In this document: piece after piece, positions 1 to 39,690 of the stretch | Numbering within the stretch: position 1 is the first letter of the stretch | How the letters are laid out: the number at the start of each line of letters is the position of its first letter | From: Brachycybe producta | Lineage: Eukaryota; Arthropoda; Diplopoda; Playtdesmida; Andrognathidae | NCBI GenBank assembly: GCA_036925085.1 | Contig: JAUPFP010000045.1 | Span: 1,488,001-1,552,000 of the forward strand | Reading direction: 5' to 3' | DNA: 64,000 nt | Position numbers and translations under genes: made by a program | Notes under the pieces: model-generated | What the model saw: only the letters and a program-made list of their open reading frames with translations | Databases searched by the model: none | What the model was told of the DNA's origin: nothing

Positions 1-276
1 AGCATACTTCTTTTCACACCTTAAATGTAATAATTAAAGTTTAAGTTTTGCAAGTTTAAGGTTGCTATAGGAATAGGTTTTTATTGTTTTAAATTTTTAC
101 TGATTCGTTATGTGTTTAGGCAAAGTGTGAATTTGTTTTGTTTCTTTTTAGGTTTTTGAATAAGTGAAAGTATGTATCAATAACCGAAATTGAGGTTGAT
201 CTATATTGTGTTAAACCCTTAAAACAGGAGCCGCAACACAACGACAACAACAAAAAGAAGTTGCAATTGGTTTTAC

Positions 277-418
277 CTGGTTGGATGATGATGGGTGGAG
301 TGGATTGAAAGAAGAATTGGGGATAGGGTTTTGGGGTTTGAATGTAGGGTGTACCGATGGGGGGAGGGTATAAGTAAGTAGGGTGGATAAAAAAAAGGTA
401 GTGGCAGGTCATTGGCAC
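277..418 (-). CDS. Possible further exon of the unidentified gene
   Basis: This is a 142-nt segment preceded by an excellent acceptor (GTTTTCTTTTAG at 430-419) and followed by CAG|GTAAAA (GT at 276-275). It is open in two frames. In the frame that continues from exon 2217-2821 (phase 0) it encodes a Pro/Tyr/Phe-rich stretch such as YLYPPPIGTPYIQTPKPYPQ. The 1.8 kb between the two exons is mostly inverted-repeat element sequence. Low-complexity proline composition can arise by chance, so this is a candidate only. Confidence 0.3.
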
Positions 419-2216
419 CTAAAAGAAAACTATAGGAAACTTGGCTTGAAGCTACTTTTTGTTCAATACAAGTAGTTAGAAATATATTCCTTTTCCGTGT
501 TCACTCCGTTCGATAAATTATATGTCTATTGGTTTGTTTATGCTTCGGCCTTTGATGACCCACTTTGAAAAAAAGAATGGACATTTGTGTTTATATATTG
601 TACATACATAATATGTTTAATCCACCTTCCTATTGCCACCCACTCTGAATAGTCTTGGGTCATGTGAAATTTCTATGTATTTCCTTTTCTTTTCATAATA
701 GGGCTTAGCTTAGCTTTTAAATTATTTATAAGAGTTTTTCTTAAGATGGGGTTTTATGAACAGCTGATTTTGGAAGTCGGATTATTTTTTTTTTGTTTTT
801 AGAAGAGCAAAATTAAGAGAAGTGTTTTAGAAACTAGAATGGTAGATGTTGATATTTTTTTTCAAAAAATAAACCTTTTATAGACAAAAATTTAAAAAAA
901 AATATTGTCTGCTTTTAAAGTTGGATTATTTTTTGATACCAAAATGAGAAATACTCTTTTAAGTTACTGAGCTCTACCCTTCTAGTTTCTAAAAAATAAA
1001 TTCAAGTTTCTCTTCGTTTCAGAGTTTTAAAGGCGTTTTACACTTAAAACCACATTAAATTTTAAAATTTTCATGTTGGTCTTCTTGGTGTGTGTTCTTT
1101 GATTGGTAATTTTGGCATTTGGCGTGTAAATTTGGCTGAATGTAGTTTCAAACAAAGTTTTACGTACTGAATAGAATAACCACAATTTCCACTCATTTTG
1201 GTTAAAAAGAAATTGGTTAAGAGTTTTAAAGTTGCTAGCATCTGTTAACTAGAGAATTCTAGTCTGTAACCAGTGTTTTTGATTGGAAAACAATCAAAAC
1301 AATATGGTTGTTCTAATATAGAAGCAACTTTAAAAAAGATAATTTATTAAAAACTAGAAGAGCATGCTAGGAAAGTTAACTGCAACTAGAAGAGTAAATA
1401 CTAGAAGAGTAGTGTGCTAAAAGTATTTTTATGACAGTATCTTTAAAGATTAACATTTTACGGCAGTTTGAAAATCATTTCTTCATTAAAGAATAAACAA
1501 ATGTGAAACAATTTTTCAAACTACTATAAAATGGTCATTTTTAAAGATATGTTCATAAAAATACTTTTACTATTCTAGTTTTTTATTCTGTAAATTGTTT
1601 TTGCTGAAGATGTTTTTTAAACCGTTGGTTTTGGAACTCTGGTTATCCTGTGTTTCAGACGATAAAAACTAAGGAGAAATTGAAAATGTGTTAGAAACTA
1701 GAACGGGTAGCGTAATCACTGAAAAGTATTTTCAATGATGATATCTTTCAAAATAAACTTTTTATAGACAAAATTTAAAAAAAATATATCATTTTCAAAC
1801 CGACGTAAAAAGTTTATTTTAAATGATATCTATTTGATAATTATCTTTAACTAATAGAGCTACCCTTCTAGTTTCTAAAACACTCATTTTTTTCTTCTTA
1901 ATTTTTCTCCTGAAAAAAAGAGAATAATTAAGAGTTCGAGGAGTCGTTTACACTTTTAAAATTATCTTAAGGCATTCTAAACGAATCCAATTCAGGATGC
2001 TAATACAATTAGCTAATTAATGCAGTTAACTAACTAATGCAATTAACTAAAATTAATACAATTAACTAAATTTTATTATATTAATTATTTTAACTATATT
2101 GTAAGCTAGAAAACTTAGGAAAGGTTCTTGAAAAAGTTCTTATTTTATGGTAATTAATGTTAATATTTGTTAAATAGAAATTCAAGAATTGTTCCTAAAG
2201 TTTTGTCATTTCTTAC
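419..2216. other. AT-rich intron-like stretch with fold-back repeats
   Basis: No gene is seen here. It holds two degenerate copies of the fold-back repeat described at 41365 (about 740-1035 and 1605-1970), short direct repeats of the TAATTAACTAA type near 2010-2095, and otherwise AT-rich sequence. Confidence 0.5.
1605..1970. repeat. Fold-back MITE, family 1
   Basis: The left arm (GTGTTAGAAACTAGAACGGG, then GATGATATCTTTCAAAATAA) and right arm (TTTATTTTAAATGATATC, then AGCTACCCTTCTAGTTTCTA) are inverted copies around an A-rich centre. It belongs to the family most abundant in the window. Confidence 0.75.
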
Positions 2217-2821
2217 CTTTAATATTCGGAAGGGATTTTCATTGATGTGACATACCTCTCCCATCACCTCCCCTTTGTTGACTACTGGTTCTCCATCAAT
2301 AGTAACCAGTGGTAAAGAGAAATCCGTTTGAAATTCTTTGGATAAATTATTTCGATGATTTCTATAAGTTAAGGATGCAAGTGAAGCTTGATGGAGAAAT
2401 TTCTTTTCCTTTTCTTTACATGTGTCATTTAGTGGAACATTTTGTTCTGTTCCATCATCTTCACTACGACTTCGTCCGGCCGCAGCTTCTGACCTCCACA
2501 TATGAAAAATGTGTGGTAAGGTCCATGGATTTGGCCTTCTAGATGGCATTCTTGTTGGTTCAACTCTAACTAAATTATTTCTTAATTGTGCTGGTTCTAC
2601 TTTGATGTAAAATATTGGAAAATGTTTCTTCCAAGAAGAGTCAATCTTATTGGGTTTAGTAAAAAAGTGTCTTGGACTTAGATTCCAATGATGTTCTTTC
2701 AGTTGTTGTTCTTCCTGGAGGTTGGATTTGGTCGATGTTTCAGCCAACGTGTGTTTTACAGTTGATTGGATGCTGTGGTTGCTTTCATCAGGTTTAGTCT
2801 CTTTGTTGGGAATAGTCCATT
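2217..2821 (-). CDS. Internal coding exon of an unidentified gene
   Basis: A 605-nt exon is open in one frame for 201 codons. It is bounded by a strong acceptor (a long T-rich tract, then ACTACAG at 2828-2822) and a consensus donor (AAAG|GTAAGA, GT at 2216-2215). The reading frame begins with two bases of a split codon and has no ATG before the middle, so it is internal and an upstream exon is expected toward higher coordinates. The product is polar and basic, with Trp, Pro and Arg scattered (HHWNLSPRHFFTKPNK, EPTRMPSRRPNPWTLPH) and a C-terminal part DGEPVVNKGEVMGEVCHINE. I do not recognise the family. Transcription is in the same direction as the otoferlin gene, whose stop lies 7.5 kb upstream. 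Confidence 0.55.
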
Positions 2822-3948
2822 CTGTAGTAGATTATATAGATTGAAAAAAAAAAAACAGTTTTGTTGTTGTGTTGCTGTTGTTGTTTTTAGGTTGACAGGA
2901 AGGAAGGAAGTGATTGGATGGAAGTTTAGGGATTTGAAGTATATGAGGTCTGCTAGTGTAACTTTATGATTTGACACTTCTGTACCAAATCTAAATTACA
3001 TATAGATCTACAACATTTTTTTTTATATAAAAAAAGATTCTTTATACCAAATAAAGCAGAAGTATAGACTTCATCACTAAGGCTATTGGCGAGTTGGTCT
3101 ATTGGGCATTTTCCTGATGAACCGCCTAGTTTGAGGGCCGGTTTTTCTATTAGAGGGCCGATTTTATGATGAAACTCGATAAAAGTTTCAATATCGCGCA
3201 AGAAAAATATCAGAAAGCTGATGTCATCAATAAACGAAGAATTCAAACAAGAAAAATGACGATTTTTTTTGGAAGGGGGGGGGGAGAAAAAGAACGAAAA
3301 TTTTAAAAAAAATTTAGAAAGAGAAAATAATTTCGCTGGTTTCAGACATTTTGCCACGTTTTTCGTCTTCTTCTTCTTGAATTTGATCCTCATTTTTTCA
3401 ATTTTTGGAGTAAAATCTTCATTTTTTTCTTACTGGAAGTTGGCCAAGGTTAGAAGTTAATTTTGAGGGCGCATATAAGTTATTTTAGTTTTCATTAAAG
3501 CTTTTTTTGATTTCATTCAACAAACAACATTCGAAAATTACACTTTTGTTGCTATAAATAAACGAAGTATCATGTAAGCTGTGAAATTTGTTTCTGTTTA
3601 TCTTTCCATTGAAATATGGGAAGAAAAAAATGTCTTTATGAAGCTTAAGTGTTCTCATGTAAGAGTGAAAATTGCATTCGTGTTTAATCTTAAGTATATA
3701 CTTTAGAAGAAAGGATTTCTTAAAATAGTTTAAGTGATGAATCTAATGACGAAGTTGTGTGTTTTACAGATGAAAAAAAAAAAGGTTCAAGAAAAAAAGT
3801 CCCTCTGAAGTAATTTAACATCTGCTTGTTCATGTCACTGATTATAAAATAACAGAAACCCACACAAACTGTATTTACGGACAATTCATCCATTGGTACC
3901 ATTTTATGCTCTGGTCAAGTATACATTTCTTACAGCTCATGACTTAGA

Positions 3949-4415
3949 CCAGCTTCACACAGAACACTTTGTGACGTCACATAAAGTGGTCGTTTTTAGC
4001 TGACCATTAATTATACAGTATAAAGGCATTGGCAACACAGTGACGATAGGCGGCTTGACTCCTGCTGCGAGTGGCAACCCACTGTTTCTTTGTCAGAGGT
4101 GAACAAGGTCATATTAATACTGACACCAGGTTTTATATGGCTTTCATCACAGGAGCCACCGTATGGTTCTTGGCGACGTTAATGGCGACTTTTCAAATGT
4201 ATTTGGACTATGGAATTCTCTGTCCAGTGCAATAGTTCTGTTTTATTAAGAATTCAATTTGACGATTTTGTCTAAACCTTGTCTAAATTCGACGTCTAAA
4301 TTGCAACCAGTTATGATTGGGAATTGTCTCTCCCACTCACCAAATGGCTCTCGAATTGGTTGCAGGTGTACTGAGTTAAATTGAATTGAAAGTGGTTCGT
4401 GTGAAGCTCGCCTTA
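3949..4415. mobile_element. MITE-like element with imperfect terminal inverted repeats
   Basis: The ends AGCTTCACACAGAACACTTT and AAAGTGGTTCGTGTGAAGCT are inverted copies of each other with a few mismatches. The interior is GC-richer than the flanks, has no ORF, and includes a TGACGTCA palindrome at 3972-3979. Confidence 0.5.
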
Positions 4416-4522
4416 AGCTAAACTCAACACATGACTTCTTTTTACTCGCTTTTATTTAATTTCATAATTTGTTTGTTTGTCCAATGTGCCACCTTCTGAA
4501 CTATATATTTGAAAATATAATC

Positions 4523-4603
4523 TACACTGCATGGGATTGAACCCATGGTCAATATAACCAACATAACCATGGGAGGAGACACTAACCACTACACCAGTAA
4601 CCA
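4523..4603 (-). repeat. tRNA-derived SINE head or tRNA pseudogene
   Basis: On the minus strand there is a Pol III A-box-like TGGTGTAGTGGTTA (4596-4583) and a B-box-like GGGTTCAATCCC (4544-4533), about 40 bp apart as in tRNA genes. The region between is too irregular for a functional anticodon arm and the acceptor ends do not pair. It is therefore a tRNA-derived SINE or tRNA pseudogene rather than a tRNA gene. Confidence 0.55.
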
Positions 4604-5724
4604 GTACCAGTTTTGTAAAAACGAGTATCACAAAAAAAACATATTTTAGTTTAATTTTCTTGTTTTTAACTACTCCGTCTTCTGTATTCAGAGTGTAGTT
4701 GCCCAGAGCATAAGGCTTTCATTGCAAAGAAACTTTTACCTCGAGAGAGAGAGAGAGAGGAAAGTACAATTTTCGAAATAGTTGTTTTCTCTGAGAATAA
4801 ATAAATTGTATTAACACATTTATAGTTCTAATAAAAGGTTTTCCTGGAATTAATTGTAGCTAAAGGATGTCATTGGTATATATATATATATTTTTGTTTT
4901 TTCTTCTTCCGAACATTTAACCGGTGAAACTAAACAAGTTTCTGATTTTTAGTAAGAATTATAGAACAACAAATTCAACAAGAAAAGAAAACTTAGTAAT
5001 TTTTGTATCTCTCTTCTTACCTGATGATGATGCAATCATGATGATCTGTTATCTGATTGTTGCTTTCAAACTAACATCAAAAACCATCTGTTGATTGTTA
5101 GATGATGTTGCATCTTTTTGTTCTTTATCATTTAATGGACCTTTTTCGATCTATTTGCACTTTAGGGAATTTATTATCACTGATGATGACGATGATGATG
5201 ATGATGATCGTGACCTATAACAATTTATTATGTTCGAGCCCCTTATTATATATAATGTGAATGAGTTTGTGTAAATAAATTCATAGTTTTATTTATACTG
5301 AAAACAATGTTTTTTCATGGATCAAAGTCATTGTTATAATATTACAACTACTGATCATGACATTGAATAAAACTTGGAATTTGTTTAATAAAATTAATAG
5401 GGTAATAATTTTTTTTTCGATCATACTTCGACAAAGAAAAAAAATATTGGAAATCATCATCATCATCATCATTATTAATAATGAAGTTTCAAAAAGCAAT
5501 AAATTGTTTAAAAAAAAAGTGAAATAGAGAGATGTTAAATAAGTATTGTTTCTGTTTAAATATGGTTTTTGTTTACATAATTATTAGACATTTATAGGAG
5601 GAGTTAAAATGGAATAGGAATGTTTTCTCAAGAACCCTTAGAAAAGATTAATTTATTCAGCACACACTATTCTCGTTCTTTCAAGATAGCAGTTAACACA
5701 ATATTAAGAATGTAAGTACATGTA

Positions 5725-6115
5725 TAGGTCATTTATTTTGTGCGTGTAGCGTTAGATGGCGCCACTAGCCTTCCTCTCATAGAAATGTACTGCAGACACT
5801 CTTCAACTCTTGACTCACCTTCTTTCTTTTTTGTCACGTGGCAAACTTTTAATTGCGTCATCGCTATTTCTACACGTGCTCTCTCTCTCTTCTTCACTTA
5901 TGTTCTGAATAAGTTTGTGCACGTGCTCTGATAATAAAGGTTGTTTTGGACGTGGCTTTTAGAGCTAAAAGGCTGCATTCGATTTCAACTAATTGGTGAC
6001 GAGTGTAGTTTGCCATCTATGGAGGAGTTGCAGGCGCCATCTACCTTGCATTTACACAATTATTTTTCTACTATGGAGAGCCCTATTAATGTTGAAATTT
6101 TTTTAAAAGGTACAT
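5725..6115 (+). mobile_element. Possible LTR-retrotransposon relic (LTR end, PBS, gag start)
   Basis: This is a GC-richer block in AT-rich DNA with an AATAAAGG signal at about 5934. About 50 bp further on comes ATTGGTGACGAG, which resembles the junction just after the 5' LTR of Gypsy-like elements. A short ORF then follows (MEELQAPSTLHL) that looks like the opening of some gag proteins. No second LTR and no pol are present. It could be a chance resemblance. Confidence 0.25.
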
Positions 6116-6519
6116 CATTTTTTTTAAAGTAATATTCATTACTTCTAAATATCTCATCATAACAAAAGGTGGTTACTTTAGAAAGTCAAATTTTTACTCA
6201 TAATTTTAGGTTCTTATGTAGGCTGCTTATGTTATATGTACTTGGTAAAGACGATGAAATTCGATTGATGAAGATTAGGGGGGGATGGGCATTAATTAAC
6301 AAGTAAGAATAAAATGGGCATTATAAACAAGTAGTGGTACAATTTGGGTATGTCGATACATAGGTTTTATTTGTTTGCTCATAAGTGTATATGAAAACCT
6401 AATCAATTTTTATAGTCATTAATGAAATTTTGAATGAGGTGGTACCATTCTAGTTTTTTTAAACACTTTAAATTTCTACTTGTTGTTGCTCCTGAAAAGT
6501 GCAATAACGATCTGGATAA

Positions 6520-6750
6520 TTTTACAGAAAGACATTAAGACAGTCATATAATAGTAAATTGTTATTTCTAGCTCATAATCATCTTACAGTCACAAGAGTA
6601 CCAATTACATAACTTCATTTTATGACAAATGTCGTCATATGTTATGCCTGTCATTGTACTGTTGTTGTACAGCATAATAAATCATAACGAGTGACATAAA
6701 AAATGTGATTGTCACATTTTTATGATTTTTTCTTTCTGTAATGAGGCCTC
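6520..6750. mobile_element. MITE, family 5 copy
   Basis: It begins near TTACAGAAAGACATTAAGAC and ends CTTTCTGTAATGAGGCCTC. The internal motifs GACAGTCATATAATAGTAAA and GTGATTGTCAC recur in the second copy at 8292-8557. There is no ORF. Confidence 0.6.
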
Positions 6751-6771
6751 ATATTTCTAGAAATTAGCTGT

Positions 6772-7052
6772 TTACATACATTATACAGAGTGGTCTCACA
6801 AAAAAGTGGCCCGCTCCACTGTGCCGAGTGAAAGTGTTCATTTTTGGACTCCATTTTACTCATTTTTCTCCAAAAGTGCATTGAAATGAACGGGAGCCAC
6901 TTCCAGCACCTCTTATGACATGTTACTAAACCTTAGAAAAACGATTATTGTAATAATAGCAATAATGCAGTAGTTATATATATTATTATCATTATCCACA
7001 TGCTCGTTGTTTCTGTCAGGGTTTACGTTTTTGTGGCCCACTCTGTATGTAA
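6772..7052. mobile_element. MITE with mariner-like ends
   Basis: The terminal inverted repeats are TTACATACATTATACAGAGT on the left and ACTCTGTATGTAA on the right, joined to CTCACAAAAA and TTTTTGTGGCC just inside. The element is about 280 bp, has no coding capacity and abuts the family 5 copy. Confidence 0.6.
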
Positions 7053-7922
7053 GGTTCTGTAGGTAAGGACCTAGGTTTCAGCCTTTAGGTTATTGCAGGT
7101 CACGAACTGTTTGAACTGTTATGATTTTTTATTAATAAGGTATAAATTTGTTTTTAATAGATGTGCGTACAAAGTACTTAGGAATATACAATAAAAGATG
7201 GCGTGCTCAATTCAGATACCGTTACTGACACATTAATTGCGACACAAGTAGCTTGACTTTATTACTTGACTCTTATGAATTAGATGCAGTCTATTCGGTA
7301 AAGAGCACTCTGAATGATTAAAAAAGGCTAGAAACCATAACATAATTGAAGATTAGGTAATTTACCACCATATACAACATATGAAACAATAGGTTTATGT
7401 TTCATTCTTGAGTAAAAAAATAATAAAAATTCAAAACAATAGATTTCTAGATGAAATACAGAAATTTATTTATTTTAAATGTTTTGTTCTGGGGTTAATT
7501 CTTACAGAGATTATTGCAATAAAGTATATAACATTAGAAGGGAAAAGAACAACAACAAAAATATTATTAAATCTCGAAATAAAGAGTGAAAAATAAATTA
7601 GACTAGAAAGGCCATTTCAACGAGATGTGGACGCTACAGAATAGAACAATACAGTACATTATATATAGAGACGCGTGGCCAGCACACATTCTATGAACAT
7701 TGATAAATTATTCTACCTATACAAAACCCATTAAAAATGTATATAATGAGCAATAATAATATAATTAATAATATCTGGGGTTTTTCATGTTCAAAAAAGA
7801 TAAAATTTAATGATTATTTCAGGACAAATTCGACATTTTGAACGTTTTTTGAACATTGAAATTAAAAATAACAGTGGAAAGAATGATAGAGAGAAAGAAA
7901 GAAAAAGATAGAGGGAGAGAGA

Positions 7923-7933
7923 GAGACAAGAGT

Positions 7934-7992
<59 letters not shown>
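7923..7992. repeat. (GA)n microsatellite
   Basis: An almost pure GA/AG dinucleotide run, with a short broken prefix of GAGAGACAAGAGTT. It produces Leu/Ser-repeat ORFs on the other strand that are not genes. Confidence 0.95.
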
Positions 7993-7997
<5 letters not shown>

Positions 7998-8139
7998 TTC
8001 AGAATATTTATGGCCATTTTATGTTTTTTATAAACATAAATAACATTGTCATTATTAGTAATTATCAAGTTCATTATCTATGAGCACAAGTTACTTTTAA
8101 CATTCTAATTTAAGACAATAAAGAGAGTTTAACTTCCAC

Positions 8140-8243
8140 ATTCCGTTATTCATTGATTTATTTATCAGTATGACGTCACGCCCATAGAAATATGTAGAGG
8201 TGACGTCACACTGCTGAATAAATTGGTGAATAACAGAAAATGC
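8140..8243. mobile_element. Small MITE with two CRE palindromes, family 4
   Basis: It reads CACATTCCGTTATTCATTGA to the left and ATTGGTGAATAACAG to the right. The core has two TGACGTCA octamers at 8171-8178 and 8201-8208. A second copy with the same architecture lies at 26505-26612. Confidence 0.6.
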
Positions 8244-8291
8244 AGTGAACATTTTTCTCATTGGTTAAGAGTTGAGACAATAAAGATTTTC

Positions 8292-8557
8292 GAGGCCTTA
8301 TTACAGAAATAGATTAAAACTGTGATATGACAGTAAATTGTCATATGTAGACTCATAACCTTGTAACAGTCACACAACAAAAAAAAAACAAATTACAAAA
8401 TATCATTATGACAAATATTCTCATATGACTATCATTGACTGGTGTACAACATAATATGATAGTCTTAAAATAAAATAGCGCACAAACAAAAAAAGTGATA
8501 TTATAAGGCATGACTGTCACAATTTTATGACATTTTTTTTCTTTCTGTAATGAGGCC
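8292..8557. mobile_element. MITE, family 5, intact copy
   Basis: It has terminal inverted repeats GAGGCCTTATTACAGAAA and TTTCTGTAATGAGGCC with about 266 bp total and no ORF. It shares interior motifs with 6520-6750. Confidence 0.65.
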
Positions 8558-10321
8558 CTTGCTTAACTAAAATTGATCACGAAGAAAAAAAAACAATTGA
8601 TTTAAAGTACATTAATTATGCTTTAAAAACTATTTACATGTTTATGAAAGATAGAATTGAACCACAAGTAAAGCTTTAATAAAGCTCTTATTCTTAAAAA
8701 GCTCTATTGTCTTTTTTTTTATACATAATATGTGATAAAATCACATTCAAACATTAAACATTGTTTTAATTTTGATCCAAAGTTGATTTTCAAAATACTT
8801 ATTTTTTTTATATATATAAATAGTTGATTGTTTTAAGGCAAGCTTTTTTTTTTTTTTGAGATGCGCAGCATTTGAAAGCAAAAGAAATATTTAAAGAAAC
8901 AAGAATAACAACATTGATTAAATTTTAAGAAATGTAATTGGATATAATTGATAGTTTAAAATTTAAACAGAGTTCTAAAAATGGTTTTGATTTTTGATAA
9001 AATAGTGTGATTTGTGTCATAAGAAGTTGATAAAACAGTTTTAAATGTTATCTCAAGAGTCGTTTGTGTGTGTGTTATGTGCGTGTCATAAATAACATTT
9101 TATTGATTGATTGCTAAAGAGTTGCGTCAGTTGGTTTTAATCATGACATCTTCATGAGTGCTAAATAAAGTGGTTATTAGTTAGATACATAGTGTGGGTG
9201 GAGACATCACCGTTTTATGTAATTGTCTGTCTGTCTGTTTGTTTGTGGGATTTACTGGACCATGTTTTTAATTAAGGCCCAAATTCAAATAAAAGGAAAC
9301 ATGTAACACTTGAACTTTTAAGTTGAACCTTCAAAACCAAGCTTCCATAATGAAAAACCCTATTTTGAGTGCCTATTTTATTGAGTTATATTAGTGGACA
9401 AGAATTTTTAGACCTTTGTTGTTCTGAAATGCTTTGAAGAAAGGGACTATATGATACTTAAAAAAATAGGCAAGGAGGTCTGTGTGTGTATGTGTGTATG
9501 GATCTCCCAAATCGTTCTGGGCCATATTTCTAGAGAACGGAACGAGATAATTTGATGCGGTTTTTTGTATCGTTTACATTGATATACAAACATGAACATA
9601 CCAAAAAAAAATGAAATAAATTCCTATTCTAGTTAATGAATTGTGATTAATTCTCAGTCACATTTAATGTGAGTGTTTAATCTAAGTGTTAAAACTCGGA
9701 AAGGAACTGATACTGAACTAATTTCTAAATAAATCGAGACATTTCAAAGATGCTGCCTGTTTATTTTCAGAATTTTTGATTTAACGGGAACTATTTTTAG
9801 TCGTTTACTATAAATTAACTATATATTTATACTAATATGTATATATTTTTGTTACAAAAATGTCGATAAGATGTTACAGGAATCTCCTTCTTTATTTAGT
9901 AAAACTCGATTATTCTTTTTATTCTCGGTAACATTGTAGCCGAGGTTACTTAGATGGAATTAGCGTCATTTTGACGTTATTTTCGAGTTATCATTTAGTC
10001 GTATATAGTCGGTGTCGTTACAGTCGATGTTATTATAACCGAGTTTGGCTGTACTTTCGATGTTATTTTACATCTATTACAAAATATATGAATGTATGAT
10101 AAATCATGCAATTTACAATAAAAAAAATCACATGCTATATGACAAGTCATAGTATAATAAACAACGCAACAAAGGTCTAAAAGGTTCCTCTACTTTCTTG
10201 TTTTATGTTTGAACCCTGCTCAAACTCATAGAGATCAAGTTGAAGTTCAAGTGATAAGTTTTCTTCCGGAATTTGGGCCTTAGTGTATTTTTGTTAGTTG
10301 AGTGTATTGAGGTTAAGTATT

Positions 10322-38329
<28,008 letters not shown>

Positions 38330-38505
38330 CTGAAACATAAATAAAAAATGATTGAGTTATATATGTTAAAATAATTTCAAAAATGAGGGTACAACATGCA
38401 ATTAATATTTGGGGGCAACTTTATTTTTTATTGCGTGTTGGCAAATTATATCCATTTCAGTTGAAATTTTTATCTTTATTTCTAAGCTTATTATATGGTT
38501 TGGAG

Positions 38506-38549
38506 TTAGAGAGAGAGAGAGAGGGAGAAATATATTATGAAACACAACT

Positions 38550-38588
<39 letters not shown>
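38506..38588. repeat. (GA)n microsatellite, two runs
   Basis: Two GA runs separated by about 28 bp (AAATATATTATGAAACACAA inside). They generate spurious Glu/Arg and Leu/Ser repeat ORFs. Confidence 0.95.
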
Positions 38589-38591
<3 letters not shown>

Positions 38592-39136
38592 TGTGTATAT
38601 TTTTTGTGCCTTATTTCCATGAACAAAAAAATGATGGGGCCATTTCACTGTTTATCTTTCTCATAAAACATACAATATATACTGTATGATGCTTACATTA
38701 TTGCTTACTGTGTGTTGTTGTATGTTGGTGGCTCACATTTCATACAGACAACACGTTTTAGGAAGAAAAAGAGAGGGTTTTCAAAATTGGATCAACTGTG
38801 TTTGCATTTTATCTTATGCGAGTGTAATTAAATTGAAATGATGAATATGCTCTGTCCATAAAGACATTTTCAAAGCGAAATTAGCCGCAATTTTTGCCGC
38901 AAGTTAAATCACTTGTGGCTAACATTTTAAACTAGAAAACTTTACTGAAGTAAATTCGATTGTGGCTGGAAAAAATATGAAATCTTTTAGTTTTAGTTTG
39001 TAAACCAATCAATTCGGTATTAAATAACTGAACATTTTACAGTTTTGTTTATTGTGTGAAATGACTGGAATAGCTAGCTAGTCAATATAGATAATTTCAT
39101 GAAGAATTTAGATGGATTTAGATGGATTTTTGTATA

Positions 39137-39312
39137 ATAAGCCCAGTTCACTATCCAGATGAAACCCACCAAGCACATGAGGCTCACAAAGCCCATGAAA
39201 GTTCACGATGTCCAGAAAGCCCATGAGGTGCTGTACAAAGTTCATGAGACCCAAAAATGTATGAGACTCACAAAAAGCCCATGAGGCCACATAAATTCCC
39301 TGAGGACCACAA
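39137..39312. repeat. AGCCCA repeat block, family 6
   Basis: Degenerate tandem units such as CAAAGCCCATGAAAGTTCAC and CAGAAAGCCCATGAGG, related to 18840-19005. Confidence 0.6.
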
Positions 39313-39314
39313 AA

Positions 39315-39690
39315 GATGATTTATGAACTGCTGATTTTCGAACTCTTGATTATTTTGCCATTCAGGAGCAAAATTAAGAGAAACTTGAAATTATTTTAGA
39401 AACTTAAAAAGATTAACTCAATCACTTGGATATTTTCATAATGATATCTTTCAAAATAAACTTTTTGTCTGCTAAGCGGTTACACATACATAAAATTGAA
39501 TCATTTCTAAACTGACATAAAAAAAAACTTATTTTGAAAGATATCAGCATGAAAATACTCTTCTAGTTTGAACTACTCTTCTAGTTTCTAAAACACTTTC
39601 TAGTTTCTCTTCATTTTGTTTCTGAACGACAGAATAACCAGAATTCGAAATATGACTTTTTTACACTTTAAAACCATCTTAAAGTCTCAA
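39315..39690. repeat. Fold-back MITE, family 1, near full length
   Basis: GAACTGCTGATTTTCGAACT at the left is mirrored by ACCAGAATTCGAAATATGA at the right. TCATAATGATATCTTTCAAA pairs with TTTGAAAGATATCAGCATGA around the centre. Confidence 0.75.

Larger units (their letters stand above)
2822..10321. other. Intergenic region between the unidentified gene and the otoferlin 3' end
   Basis: No convincing coding exon was found. It contains the SINE, MITEs, possible LTR relic and microsatellite listed separately; the rest is AT-rich unique-looking sequence. Otoferlin 3' UTR should occupy its right end. Candidate minus-strand AATAAA signals occur at 9918-9923 and near 9889-9894, about 400 bp past the stop. 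Confidence 0.5.

Noticed and set aside
2160-2747. Stand-alone 195-codon ORF read as a complete gene
   Set aside because: It has no ATG start (the first codon is TTG) and the frame continues upstream to a splice acceptor at 2823-2822; past 2217 it enters an intron. It is an internal exon.
4523-4603. Functional tRNA gene
   Set aside because: A- and B-boxes are present but acceptor and anticodon stems do not pair; a SINE head is more likely.
7862-8074. Minus-strand ORF rich in Ser-Leu
   Set aside because: It is a translation of the (GA)n microsatellite.
38383-38626. ORFs on both strands with Arg-Glu or Leu-Ser repeats
   Set aside because: Microsatellite by-products in a (GA)n tract.
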